This document shows positions 1-5,652 of a stretch of 5,652 nt of DNA, one piece after another. The DNA comes from an uncultured bacterium. Lineage in GTDB: Bacteria > Pseudomonadota > Gammaproteobacteria > Burkholderiales > Burkholderiaceae_E. A program made the position numbers and the translations under genes. The notes under the pieces were generated by a model that saw nothing but the letters and a program-made list of their open reading frames with translations, had not been told where the DNA came from and made no database searches. The DNA lies in assembly GCA_903864485.1 (NCBI GenBank), contig CAIPGD010000394.1, forward strand, positions 1 to 5,652. The letters are read 5' to 3'. The stretch's first letter is position 1. Each line of letters begins with the position of its first letter.

Positions 1-81
1 GACATGCCGCAGATCCAGGCGTTTTACGCGCCAATGCGGGGCAAGAATCCACAACAGTTTGACCTGGGATCCTCCGGTTAG
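1..81 (+). CDS. possible 3' end of an upstream gene, unidentified
   Basis: Frame 1 is open from the window edge to a TAG at 79-81 and would give a 26-residue C-terminus (begins DMPQIQAFYAPM, ends FDLGSSG). The stop lies 8 bp before the nikR-like start, which is the spacing expected of genes in one operon. I do not recognise the peptide and it is too short to assign. Frame 2 is also open through this stretch, so the choice of frame rests only on the well-placed stop. If the call is right, the regulator is probably cotranscribed with the upstream gene, and no promoter need lie just before it. Confidence 0.35.
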   Translation, partial: DMPQIQAFYAPMRGKNPQQFDLGSSG

Positions 82-89
82 ACAACGCC

Positions 90-593
90 ATGCAGCGATT
101 CACGATTTCACTTCAGGACGAACTGGCTGAGCAGTTCGATAGCTGGATCGCGCAACGTGGTTACGAAACACGTAGCGAAGCAGTGCGCGATATGCTGCGC
201 GCCGAACTTGAACGCGATCGGCAGCGGGCTGCCCAGTCACTGCACTGTGTTGCGAATTTAAGTTACGTCTATCGATTTGGTCAACGTGAACTGGTCGAGC
301 GGCTCGCTCGCTTACAGCACGATCATCACGATGTCGTGGTCTCGACGATGCACATGCAGCTTGACCATGAGCACCGCCTCGAGACGGTGATGCTCCGGGG
401 CGCAACGACGATCGTGTCGGCCCTGGCGGACGTGATCTGTGCCGAGCGCGGGGTGCATCATGGACGCCTCAATTTAGTGAGCGTCACGGAACACCTCTCG
501 CACGTTCATCCGCACCACGAGATAGATCACGAAGGGCACCACGAGTCTCACCATCAAGAACATCGGCACATTCATTTCAAGCCGACGCATTGA
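90..593 (+). CDS. nikR: NikR-family metal-responsive regulator with altered metal site and His-rich tail
   Basis: The product is a cytoplasmic DNA-binding metalloregulator of 167 residues; E. coli NikR has 133. Residues 1-45 match the NikR ribbon-helix-helix domain: MQRFTISL forms the DNA-contacting strand and RSEAVRDMLR the second helix, with E30 and D34 retained. Residues 52-132 match the ACT-like metal-sensing domain (SYVY at 58-61, QHDHHD at 76-81, GVHHGRLNLV at 121-130). In NikR, nickel is held by His76' from one subunit and His87, His89 and Cys95 from another. Aligned by eye with an offset of one, these are H77, H88, Q90 and R96 here, so two ligands are missing. Residues 134-167 form an extra tail with 14 histidines in 34 residues, which could bind or store metal. 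The start is fixed by the conserved MQR(F/V)TISL N-terminus; no strong Shine-Dalgarno is visible. The likely target is the palindrome just downstream and the receptor gene behind it. Family membership is firm. Nickel specificity is uncertain; Co, Zn or Cu are alternatives. Confidence 0.9.
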   Translation: MQRFTISLQDELAEQFDSWIAQRGYETRSEAVRDMLRAELERDRQRAAQSLHCVANLSYVYRFGQRELVERLARLQHDHHDVVVSTMHMQLDHEHRLETVMLRGATTIVSALADVICAERGVHHGRLNLVSVTEHLSHVHPHHEIDHEGHHESHHQEHRHIHFKPTH

Positions 594-613
594 TCTCTGG
601 CGCGCACAGCAAC

Positions 614-640
614 GTAAGAAGGTTTTGCTAGACTTCTTAC
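614..640. promoter_or_regulatory. candidate NikR operator (27-bp palindrome)
   Basis: GTAAGAAG (614-621) and CTTCTTAC (633-640) are perfect inverted repeats separated by 11 bp. Seen as hexamers this is GTAAGA-N15-TCTTAC, close in length and pattern to the E. coli NikR site GTATGA-N16-TCATAC. It lies between the regulator gene and the receptor gene, centred about 62 bp before the receptor start, a position from which repression is plausible. It could instead fold in RNA, but no T-run follows on either side, so a terminator is less likely. The geometry and position are seen; binding by the adjacent protein is inferred. Confidence 0.65.
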
Positions 641-688
641 ATTGGGCGTCCACTGCCCGCGTATTGCTACCTATGAGTGTAAATTTCC

Positions 689-2797
689 ATGCGAATTTTA
701 ATGCGGGCTAAATCCGCAGTGACGGGGCGCCGTTCGAGTCCCTGCGGGCTTACCCTTGCCGCGCTTCTTGTTCTCGGGCTGAATGGACCAAGCATTGCAC
801 AGCTCGATTCCGTCGAAATCCGAGGCCACTACGACAACGCGGTGGGAACGAGCGATGCCGCGTCCCAGGGCACGATCCGCGCCGAGTTGCTCAAGAGCCG
901 GCCGGCGCAGAGACCGGGAGAAGTGCTCGAATTTATCCCCGGGATGATCGTCACCCAGCATTCTGGCGATGGCAAGGCGAACCAGTATTTTCTGCGTGGA
1001 TTCAACCTGGATCACGGGACTGACTTCGCAACATTTCTGAACGGCATGCCAGTCAACATGCCAACGCATGCGCATGGGCAGGGGTATTCCGATCTGAATT
1101 TTTTGATTCCTGAGCTGGTCGATCGGATCAGCTACCGGAAGGGGCCTTACTTTGCCAACGTCGGTGACTTTGGTTCAGCCGGTGCTGCTGAAATTCAGTA
1201 CCGTTCAAGTCTTGATGCCCCTTTCGCACAGTTGACCTTGGGTGAGCATGGATATCGCCGAGGGCTGCTGGCGGGGTCCCACGAAACCTCTGGCGGGGTG
1301 ACCTGGCTGGGTGCGCTCGAGTGGATGGGTAACGATGGTCCCTGGACAGTTCCCGAGAACCTGAAGCGCCTCAATGCCGTGTTGACCGCAACGGGCGGGA
1401 CGCGTGCAGAGGGCTGGCAGGCGAGTGCGATGGCGTACGACGCAAAGTGGACCGCAACCGATCAGATTCCACAGAGGCTGATCAACGCGGGGAGTTATCT
1501 CGGCAAACCCTTCGGGCGCTACGATTCGCTCGATCCGACGGATGGCGGCGGAACCTCTCGGTACAGCCTTTCGGGCCAGTGGCATAAGGTCGATGATCTC
1601 AGCGCAATTCGCGTGTCGGCTTTTGCGATGCGTTATGCGCTTGGGCTAAATTCGAACTTCACCTTCGCCCTGGATCGACCCGATACCGGGGACCAGTTTG
1701 CTCAGCGTGACCGCCGCACTGTGTTGGGTTTGAATGCCGTCCAGAGCCTCAATCATCAATGGCTTGGGCGATCCGTGCGCAGCGAGATGGGTTTACAGAT
1801 TCGTCGTGATGGCATTTTAGTCGGGCTTTTCGACACGGCTCAGCGCCAGATCACGGGCGTGACCCGTGATGACACCGTGAGCCAGACCCTGGTTGGACTC
1901 TACGGTCAGAGCATGGTTGAACTCACGCCCTGGTTGCGCACCCTGGTCGGTGCACGGGCCGATCGTATGGACATGCAGGTCACGAGTAAAACACTGGGCG
2001 CCAATTCGGGGAACTCGGGCGACCTTCAGGTTTCGCCGAAGTTTTCTTTGATTGCGGGCCCGTTCGCCAAAACAGAATTTTTCTTGAATACAGGTCGTGG
2101 TCTGCACAGTAACGATGCCCGCGGCACAACTACGACGGTTGATCCGCGTTCGGGCGATCCGGTCAATAAGGTCCCCGTGCTGGTCGCCTCACGAGGCGCC
2201 GAAGTGGGTGTCCGAACTGAGGCCGTTCCCGGGTTGCAAAGCTCGTTGGCGCTTTGGCGTCTGCACGTGGATTCCGAGTTGGTCTACGTGGGCGACGCGG
2301 GGGTGACCGAACCTAGTCTGGCGAGTATTCGGCGTGGCGTCGAATTCAACAACCGCTGGCAGCCCCGGCAATGGCTCTTGTTCGATGCTGATCTGGCCTG
2401 GACCCATGCCCGCTTTGATAACGGCGATCGGATTCCAAACGCGGTTGACCGGGTTGGTTCGGTGGCGGCCACTCTGCGCGACCTCGGGCCCTGGAGCACC
2501 AGTGTGCAGTTGCGCTACCTCGGTTCAGGCGCGCTGATCGAAGACAACAGCGTGCGTTCAATTCCGTCGGTAACCACCAACTGGCGCTTGAGTCGGCGCA
2601 CGAACGAATGGTTTGGGCGGGGCAGTGAGATCACGCTGGATGTGTTTAACGTCGGAAACCGTAAAGTCAACGATATCCAGTATTTCTACGAGTCGCGACT
2701 TCCTGGAGAGCTCGGCGCGGTCGCGGATCGTCATGTGCACCCTGCAGAGCCGCGGACAGTCCGGCTGACAATTCGAATTCCCTTGTCACCATCTTGA
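689..2797 (+). CDS. TonB-dependent outer-membrane receptor, probably for metal uptake
   Basis: The product is a 702-residue outer-membrane active transporter driven by the TonB-ExbB-ExbD complex. Residues 1-38 form a signal peptide: basic RAKSAVTGRR, then hydrophobic LTLAALLVLGL, with probable cleavage after SIAQ. A short TonB-box-like stretch (DSVEIRG, 40-46) follows. The plug domain spans about 55-170, with PGEVLEFIPGMIV, FLRGFNLDHGTDF, NGMPVNMPTHAHGQGYSDLN and YRKGPYFANVGDFGSAG. The rest is the beta-barrel, ending in RTVRLTIRIPLSPS. Outer-membrane barrels usually end in an aromatic residue, which is absent here. The substrate cannot be read from sequence; the NikR-like gene and palindrome upstream suggest nickel or a related metal complex. 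The 689 ATG has no clear Shine-Dalgarno, and the in-frame ATG at 701 is an alternative that would still keep a signal peptide. Siderophore or cobalamin transport cannot be excluded. Confidence 0.9.
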   Translation: MRILMRAKSAVTGRRSSPCGLTLAALLVLGLNGPSIAQLDSVEIRGHYDNAVGTSDAASQGTIRAELLKSRPAQRPGEVLEFIPGMIVTQHSGDGKANQYFLRGFNLDHGTDFATFLNGMPVNMPTHAHGQGYSDLNFLIPELVDRISYRKGPYFANVGDFGSAGAAEIQYRSSLDAPFAQLTLGEHGYRRGLLAGSHETSGGVTWLGALEWMGNDGPWTVPENLKRLNAVLTATGGTRAEGWQASAMAYDAKWTATDQIPQRLINAGSYLGKPFGRYDSLDPTDGGGTSRYSLSGQWHKVDDLSAIRVSAFAMRYALGLNSNFTFALDRPDTGDQFAQRDRRTVLGLNAVQSLNHQWLGRSVRSEMGLQIRRDGILVGLFDTAQRQITGVTRDDTVSQTLVGLYGQSMVELTPWLRTLVGARADRMDMQVTSKTLGANSGNSGDLQVSPKFSLIAGPFAKTEFFLNTGRGLHSNDARGTTTTVDPRSGDPVNKVPVLVASRGAEVGVRTEAVPGLQSSLALWRLHVDSELVYVGDAGVTEPSLASIRRGVEFNNRWQPRQWLLFDADLAWTHARFDNGDRIPNAVDRVGSVAATLRDLGPWSTSVQLRYLGSGALIEDNSVRSIPSVTTNWRLSRRTNEWFGRGSEITLDVFNVGNRKVNDIQYFYESRLPGELGAVADRHVHPAEPRTVRLTIRIPLSPS

Positions 2798-2798
2798 C

Positions 2799-2828
2799 AT
2801 GGAGGCTCTGCAGAATCTCGGGCAATGA
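2799..2828 (+). other. possible 9-codon leader mini-ORF between receptor and BtaA-like gene
   Basis: ATG at 2799 opens one base after the receptor stop (TGACATG) and encodes MEALQNLGQ before a TGA at 2826-2828. No separate ribosome site is needed if ribosomes reinitiate after ending the receptor. Its last codons lie in the 5' arm of the hairpin that buries the next ribosome site, so translating it could open that hairpin. An ORF this short can arise by chance; no residue bias suggests an amino-acid-sensing leader. Confidence 0.2.
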
Positions 2829-2857
2829 CGGGACCCCCCGCCCTATTGGCCCGGAGA
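2816..2857 (+). promoter_or_regulatory. RNA hairpin sequestering the ribosome binding site of the BtaA-like gene
   Basis: TCTCGGGCAAT (2816-2826) can pair with ATTGGCCCGGAGA (2845-2857): 11 base pairs with two single-base bulges (G2848, G2853). An inner GGG (2830-2832) can pair with CCC (2841-2843). The 3' arm contains the whole GGAGA Shine-Dalgarno (2853-2857), five bases before the ATG at 2862 when counted from GGAG. No U-tract follows, so it does not look like an intrinsic terminator. Pairing was worked out by eye; no energy was computed. Confidence 0.45.
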
Positions 2858-2861
2858 ATTC

Positions 2862-4082
2862 ATGCAAGCAACTGAACCTTCCAACCTGCTTTCGGATGCC
2901 GTTTACGGGCACCGTGCGGAAGGCCAGGTCGGGCTGTTGGACCGACTCTTCGCGCGCTGGTTCGAGCGTCTCGTCTATACCCAAATTTGGGAAGATCCGG
3001 TCTGTGACCTCGAGGCGATGCAAGTCGAGTCGCATCATCGAATCATCACAATTGCTTCGGCCGGCTGCAATGCCCTGGCTTATTTGCTCGCCGATCCAGC
3101 CGAGGTGATTGCGGTTGATCTGAATCGGGCCCACCTTGCTCTGCTTGATCTGAAGGCTGCCGCGGTTCGGGCGTTCCCGAGCTACCCGGACTTTCTGGAG
3201 ATGTTCGGGCGCGGTCATTCGAAGGCGAACATCGCGCGGTTTCGTCAGCAGATCGCCCCACTGCTGTCGGTCGAGGCGCGGCGTTGGTGGATGGCGCGCG
3301 ATGCCTTCGGGCGGCCACGCATCAGCATGTTTACGTCAGGCCTGCACCGGCATGGTCTGACCGGACGATTTATTGGAATCATCCATGCGTGGGCGCGGAT
3401 TCGGGGCGTGCGTCTTGAAGACTGGACGCGAGCGAAGACGACTCAGGAGCAGGCCGAATGGTTTGATTCCAAGGTCGCACGGCTCTTTGACGGCGCACTC
3501 GTGCGGCGCCTGGCTGCTTCGCCTCCGGTGGTCTGGAATTTAGGGATTCCGCCTTCACAGCACGATGCACTGTGCGAAGGTCAAGTGCAGACGATGGCGA
3601 GTGTATTGCGCGAACGCGCGCGCCGACTCGCCACCATCGCGCCGGTTGCAGACAACTGGTTTGCGTGGCAAGCCTTTGCGCGTCGTTATAACGTCGAGAA
3701 TGGCCCCTTGCCTCCCTATCTTGAGCCGCAGGCCTTTGACGTGTTGAAGGCTCGAGTCGATCGTTTGCAGATGGCGCATGAGAATCTGCGCATCGTCTTG
3801 ACAGGACGCCCCGCCGGCAGCCTGGATCGCTTTGTATTGCTGGATGCTCAGGACTGGATGTCCGACGACGAGCTCGTTCGCTTGTGGCAAGAGATCACCC
3901 GAACAGCCCGCCCCGGTGCCCGCGTCATTTTTCGCACCGCCGGCGTCGGATCTCCGTTGGAGCGCGCGCTGCCGAACGCGATTGCGTCTCGCTGGCGTGT
4001 TGACCATGTAACGGCAGATCGACTCCATGCGCGGGATCGTTCTGCAATTTATGGTGGTTTTCACCTTTTGCATCTCATTTGA
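2862..4082 (+). CDS. btaA: BtaA-like (DUF3419) S-adenosylmethionine:diacylglycerol 3-amino-3-carboxypropyltransferase
   Basis: In bacteria making betaine lipids, BtaA moves the 3-amino-3-carboxypropyl group of S-adenosylmethionine to diacylglycerol, giving diacylglyceryl-homoserine. This 406-residue protein has about the usual family length. Visible marks are YTQIWEDP (39-46), typical of DUF3419; a Rossmann S-adenosylmethionine site with ITIASAGCNALAYLL (62-76) and the acidic strand end AVDLN (84-88); FEMFGRGH-like sequence soon after (LEMFGRGH); and the family C-terminus RDRSAIYGGFHL. No signal peptide is present, so it should act at the cytoplasmic face of the inner membrane. The start is supported by GGAGA at 2853-2857. 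The next gene overlaps it by 4 bp. The usual partner BtaB, an N-methyltransferase, is not adjacent, so the final lipid is uncertain. The family is sure; the exact acceptor is inferred, since some DUF3419 proteins are uncharacterised. Confidence 0.85.
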   Translation: MQATEPSNLLSDAVYGHRAEGQVGLLDRLFARWFERLVYTQIWEDPVCDLEAMQVESHHRIITIASAGCNALAYLLADPAEVIAVDLNRAHLALLDLKAAAVRAFPSYPDFLEMFGRGHSKANIARFRQQIAPLLSVEARRWWMARDAFGRPRISMFTSGLHRHGLTGRFIGIIHAWARIRGVRLEDWTRAKTTQEQAEWFDSKVARLFDGALVRRLAASPPVVWNLGIPPSQHDALCEGQVQTMASVLRERARRLATIAPVADNWFAWQAFARRYNVENGPLPPYLEPQAFDVLKARVDRLQMAHENLRIVLTGRPAGSLDRFVLLDAQDWMSDDELVRLWQEITRTARPGARVIFRTAGVGSPLERALPNAIASRWRVDHVTADRLHARDRSAIYGGFHLLHLI

Positions 4083-5233
4083 GCCAGCAATTTTCGTTGG
4101 GAGCCGACAACGCGATTGCGTTGCGGCCATGGATTAGCAACGCGGATTCATTTCTGCAGATTGTCCCGACCGCATCCGGGGAAGTTCCGGTTCTGGTGCC
4201 GGACCCGCGGGTCAAACCGACACCGCTCGCTGAGCGCGCCTGGGTGACATGCCTTTGGTCAGGGTCGGCGGGTTATGCGATTGATGAGTGGCTAGACCGG
4301 GCGGGCAAGGGTGGCAGGGCCAACGCCGCGGGGGATGCAGGGGCCGGGCCCCGCTGGCATCTGAAAGGCGGGCTCAAGGCCGTTGCGGGTTTAAGTACTC
4401 GACTCAGTTGGTGGTTAGGCCCATGGCGCGGTGCGGTTCAGGTCGGAAGCTGGCCCTTCTCGACTACCCTTCGCGAGACGCTACGCGATACAGATCTGAT
4501 CGCGGTGCTTGAATCGGTGATCGACTGCTACCCGGATCGGCCGATCGCGCTTCGACATGTGTTTGAAGATAGCTCGCCTGCTTTACTCGAAGCCTTGGCT
4601 CGGTGGGTCTTTCAGAGGCTTCCGGCCCGGGTCGTCTACACCCTGGACGCGTGCCAGGCTATCAAGCCCAAGGCCTCCCATCTGAAACGCGACCTCGCAC
4701 TGCTCGCGCGATCGGATTTGACGATAGTCCCAGACGCTGATTTCACGGCGCAGGACCTCGAGCGAGCGCTCGACCTTTATCAAATCATCTACCGTCAACG
4801 ACATAGCCTGCGCAACCCCGATTATTCGATCGAATTTTTACAATGGGCTCGGCGCCGCGGCTTGATTGAGTTGCTGGGCTTACGTTCGTCTACCGGACAA
4901 CTCTGCGCGTTTGCGGCCCGACACAATCAGGGCTCGACGACCAGTGTGCCCATGCTTGGTTACGATCTCGAGGCGGATCGGCGCGATGGGCTCTACCGGC
5001 AACTGGTGGCTGTTTTGGTTCGCGAGGCGGGGGTTCGCCAACAGAAGTTCGACTTTTCGAGTGGCGCCGGGGACTTTAAGCGCAAGCGGGGTTTCGAGCC
5101 CCGTCTTGAACTGACCATGTTGCGCGCGCCATCCCGATGGCTTCAACGAGGGCCGGGGAGTCTGGCACTGAGTCTGGCGTGCGCTGGAACTTCGTTCCTG
5201 GATCTGGATCGACTGATCGCCGCCGGCGCTTGA
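4079..5233 (+). CDS. GNAT/FemAB-like acyltransferase coupled to the BtaA-like gene
   Basis: This 384-residue protein has a variable N-terminal half (1-190) and a C-terminal half resembling GNAT-type acyltransferases related to the FemAB fold. Marks in the second half are KPKASHLKRDLALLARSD (196-213), a helix-rich LYQIIYRQRHSLRNPDYS (233-250), the strand LIELLGLRSSTGQLCAFAA (262-280), PMLGYDLEADRRDGLYRQL (291-309) and FDFSSGAGDFKRKRGFEP (324-341); the last is a hallmark of this protein group. Such proteins move an acyl or aminoacyl group to an amine, but the substrate here is unknown. Residues 75-92 are Gly/Ala-rich and probably a flexible loop. No signal peptide is seen. The start is TTG at 4079 within TTGA, overlapping the stop of the upstream gene. 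No in-frame ATG occurs before codon 292, so a non-ATG start is required; TTG at 4097 or 4121 are alternatives. No close Shine-Dalgarno is visible, so translational coupling is likely. The context suggests a role in modifying a homoserine-type lipid. Confidence 0.7.
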   Translation: MSQQFSLGADNAIALRPWISNADSFLQIVPTASGEVPVLVPDPRVKPTPLAERAWVTCLWSGSAGYAIDEWLDRAGKGGRANAAGDAGAGPRWHLKGGLKAVAGLSTRLSWWLGPWRGAVQVGSWPFSTTLRETLRDTDLIAVLESVIDCYPDRPIALRHVFEDSSPALLEALARWVFQRLPARVVYTLDACQAIKPKASHLKRDLALLARSDLTIVPDADFTAQDLERALDLYQIIYRQRHSLRNPDYSIEFLQWARRRGLIELLGLRSSTGQLCAFAARHNQGSTTSVPMLGYDLEADRRDGLYRQLVAVLVREAGVRQQKFDFSSGAGDFKRKRGFEPRLELTMLRAPSRWLQRGPGSLALSLACAGTSFLDLDRLIAAGA

Positions 5234-5242
5234 TGTCAATTT

Positions 5243-5262
5243 GCGCCGCGATTGAGCGGCGC
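5243..5262. terminator. GC hairpin in the convergent gap, weak candidate terminator
   Basis: GCGCCGC (5243-5249) and GCGGCGC (5256-5262) form a perfect 7-bp stem with a 6-base loop, 9 bp after the acyltransferase stop and between two convergent genes. The position suits a bidirectional terminator. No T-run follows on the plus strand, and only a short A/T stretch on the minus strand, so Rho-independent function is doubtful. A second weaker pairing, CGCTGCC (5273-5279) with GGCGGCG (5290-5296), includes one G-U pair and overlaps the end of the minus-strand gene. Confidence 0.35.
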
Positions 5263-5286
5263 CGTGATTGATCGCTGCCTAAACGC

Positions 5287-5652
5287 TCAGGCGGCGACCA
5301 GCATCCTGCGGTCGAGGACCTCGAACTCTTCGCCGGGTTGCCCCCCGGGCTTGCAATGCAGGATTTGCAGCTCACCCTCATGGGTCTCAACCAAGGCCGT
5401 CAGGCTCTCGACCCAGTCGCCGTCGTTGCAGTAAAGAATGCCGTCGAGGTCGTGAATCGCGGAGCGATGGATGTGTCCGCAAACGACGCCATCGAACCCA
5501 CGACGACGGGCCTCGCCCGCCAAGGCCTGTTCAAAGTCAGAAATGAACGAGACCGCGTTCTTGACCTTGTGCTTTAGGTACTGGGAGAGCGACCAGTAGG
5601 GTTGACCCAGGTAGTTGCGAAGGCGGTTGTAGTGACGGTTGAGCCACAGCGA
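5287..5652 (-). CDS. LpxH-like metallophosphoesterase (COG2908), C-terminal part
   Basis: The minus-strand frame is open from the window edge to a TGA at 5289-5287 and gives the last 121 residues of a calcineurin-like phosphoesterase. The visible region includes LRNYLGQPYWSLSQYLKHKV (fragment residues 11-30), SFISDFEQAL, the metal-binding motif GHIH at 59-62 and YCNDGDWVESLTALVE (74-89). These match proteins annotated as UDP-2,3-diacylglucosamine diphosphatase, the LpxH step of lipid A synthesis. This subgroup, with its YWSLS and NDGDWVES signatures, differs from classical LpxH and may act on another phosphorylated envelope or lipid substrate. The N-terminal metal motifs (DxH, GDxxD, GNHD) lie outside the window, so catalytic completeness cannot be judged. 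It is convergent with the lipid genes, so it is in a separate transcript. A TTG at about 5523 could be mistaken for the start, but the sequence before it is conserved family sequence. Confidence 0.85.
   Translation of the reverse strand, partial: SLWLNRHYNRLRNYLGQPYWSLSQYLKHKVKNAVSFISDFEQALAGEARRRGFDGVVCGHIHRSAIHDLDGILYCNDGDWVESLTALVETHEGELQILHCKPGGQPGEEFEVLDRRMLVAA

Noticed and set aside
539..590. His-rich tail as a frameshift artefact
   Set aside because: The frame is continuous with the conserved GVHHGRLNLV block, and the tail has a consistent His/Glu/Asp pattern expected of a metal-binding extension.
614..640. Intrinsic terminator for the nikR-like gene
   Set aside because: The inverted repeat has an 11-base loop, an AT-rich stem and no following T-run; position and geometry fit an operator better.
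642..677. Sigma-70 promoter for the receptor
   Set aside because: TTGGGC and TTGCTA look like -35 boxes and TATGAG like a -10, but no pair has acceptable spacing with a good match in both boxes.
673..711. 12-codon upstream ORF overlapping the receptor start
   Set aside because: It has no ribosome site and no conserved feature, and overlaps the receptor start in another frame; chance is the simplest explanation.
2794..3108. 104-codon plus-strand frame starting at the receptor stop
   Set aside because: It runs out of frame through the conserved N-terminus of the BtaA-like protein and shows no domain of its own.
2667..3218. 183-codon open frame on the minus strand across the receptor-lipid gene junction
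   Set aside because: It overlaps the ends of two well-supported genes, has no recognisable motif, and the region is explained by plus-strand coding and the leader hairpin.
3555..4130. 191-codon open frame on the minus strand
   Set aside because: It lies opposite the strongly recognisable BtaA-like gene, has no recognisable domain and a composition typical of antisense shadows in GC-rich coding DNA.
1..5652. CRISPR arrays, tRNA or rRNA genes, insertion sequences
   Set aside because: No regularly spaced direct repeats, no RNA-gene sequence and no transposase or terminal repeats were seen on reading; nearly all the window is accounted for by protein genes.

Overview
The window looks like a piece of a GC-rich proteobacterial chromosome. 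It has Gram-negative envelope genes (a TonB-dependent outer-membrane receptor and an LpxH-like phosphoesterase), dense coding and short gaps. No mobile element, RNA gene or CRISPR array was seen, and I cannot name the genus.

Layout: (1) 1-81 may be the last 26 codons of an upstream gene that stops 8 bp before the next start. (2) 90-593 encodes a NikR-family ribbon-helix-helix metalloregulator. It is unusual in lacking two of the four canonical square-planar nickel ligands and in carrying a 34-residue tail with 14 histidines. (3) 594-688 holds a perfect 8-bp inverted repeat whose geometry (GTAAGA-N15-TCTTAC) resembles known NikR operators. (4) 689-2797 encodes a 702-residue TonB-dependent receptor with a signal peptide, plug and barrel. 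(5) 2798-2861 is a short leader with a predicted hairpin that buries the ribosome binding site of the next gene, and a 9-codon mini-ORF running into that hairpin. (6) 2862-4082 encodes a DUF3419/BtaA-like 3-amino-3-carboxypropyltransferase. (7) 4079-5233 overlaps it by 4 bp from a TTG start and encodes a GNAT/FemAB-like acyltransferase. (8) 5234-5286 is a convergent gap with a GC hairpin. (9) 5287-5652, minus strand, is the C-terminal part of an LpxH-like metallophosphoesterase that runs off the window.

Working model (inference): the NikR-like protein controls the receptor through the 614-640 palindrome, forming a metal-uptake module. The BtaA-like and acyltransferase genes form a second, translationally coupled module for a diacylglycerol-based, phosphorus-free aminolipid. 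The expected BtaB methyltransferase is not the next gene; an acyltransferase-like protein takes its place, so the end product may not be the classical betaine lipid DGTS. The receptor and lipid genes lie on the same strand 64 bp apart with no convincing terminator between them, so metal control could extend into lipid synthesis. The most noteworthy points are the altered metal site of the regulator, its candidate operator, the ribosome-site-burying hairpin with its mini-ORF, and the BtaA-acyltransferase pairing.
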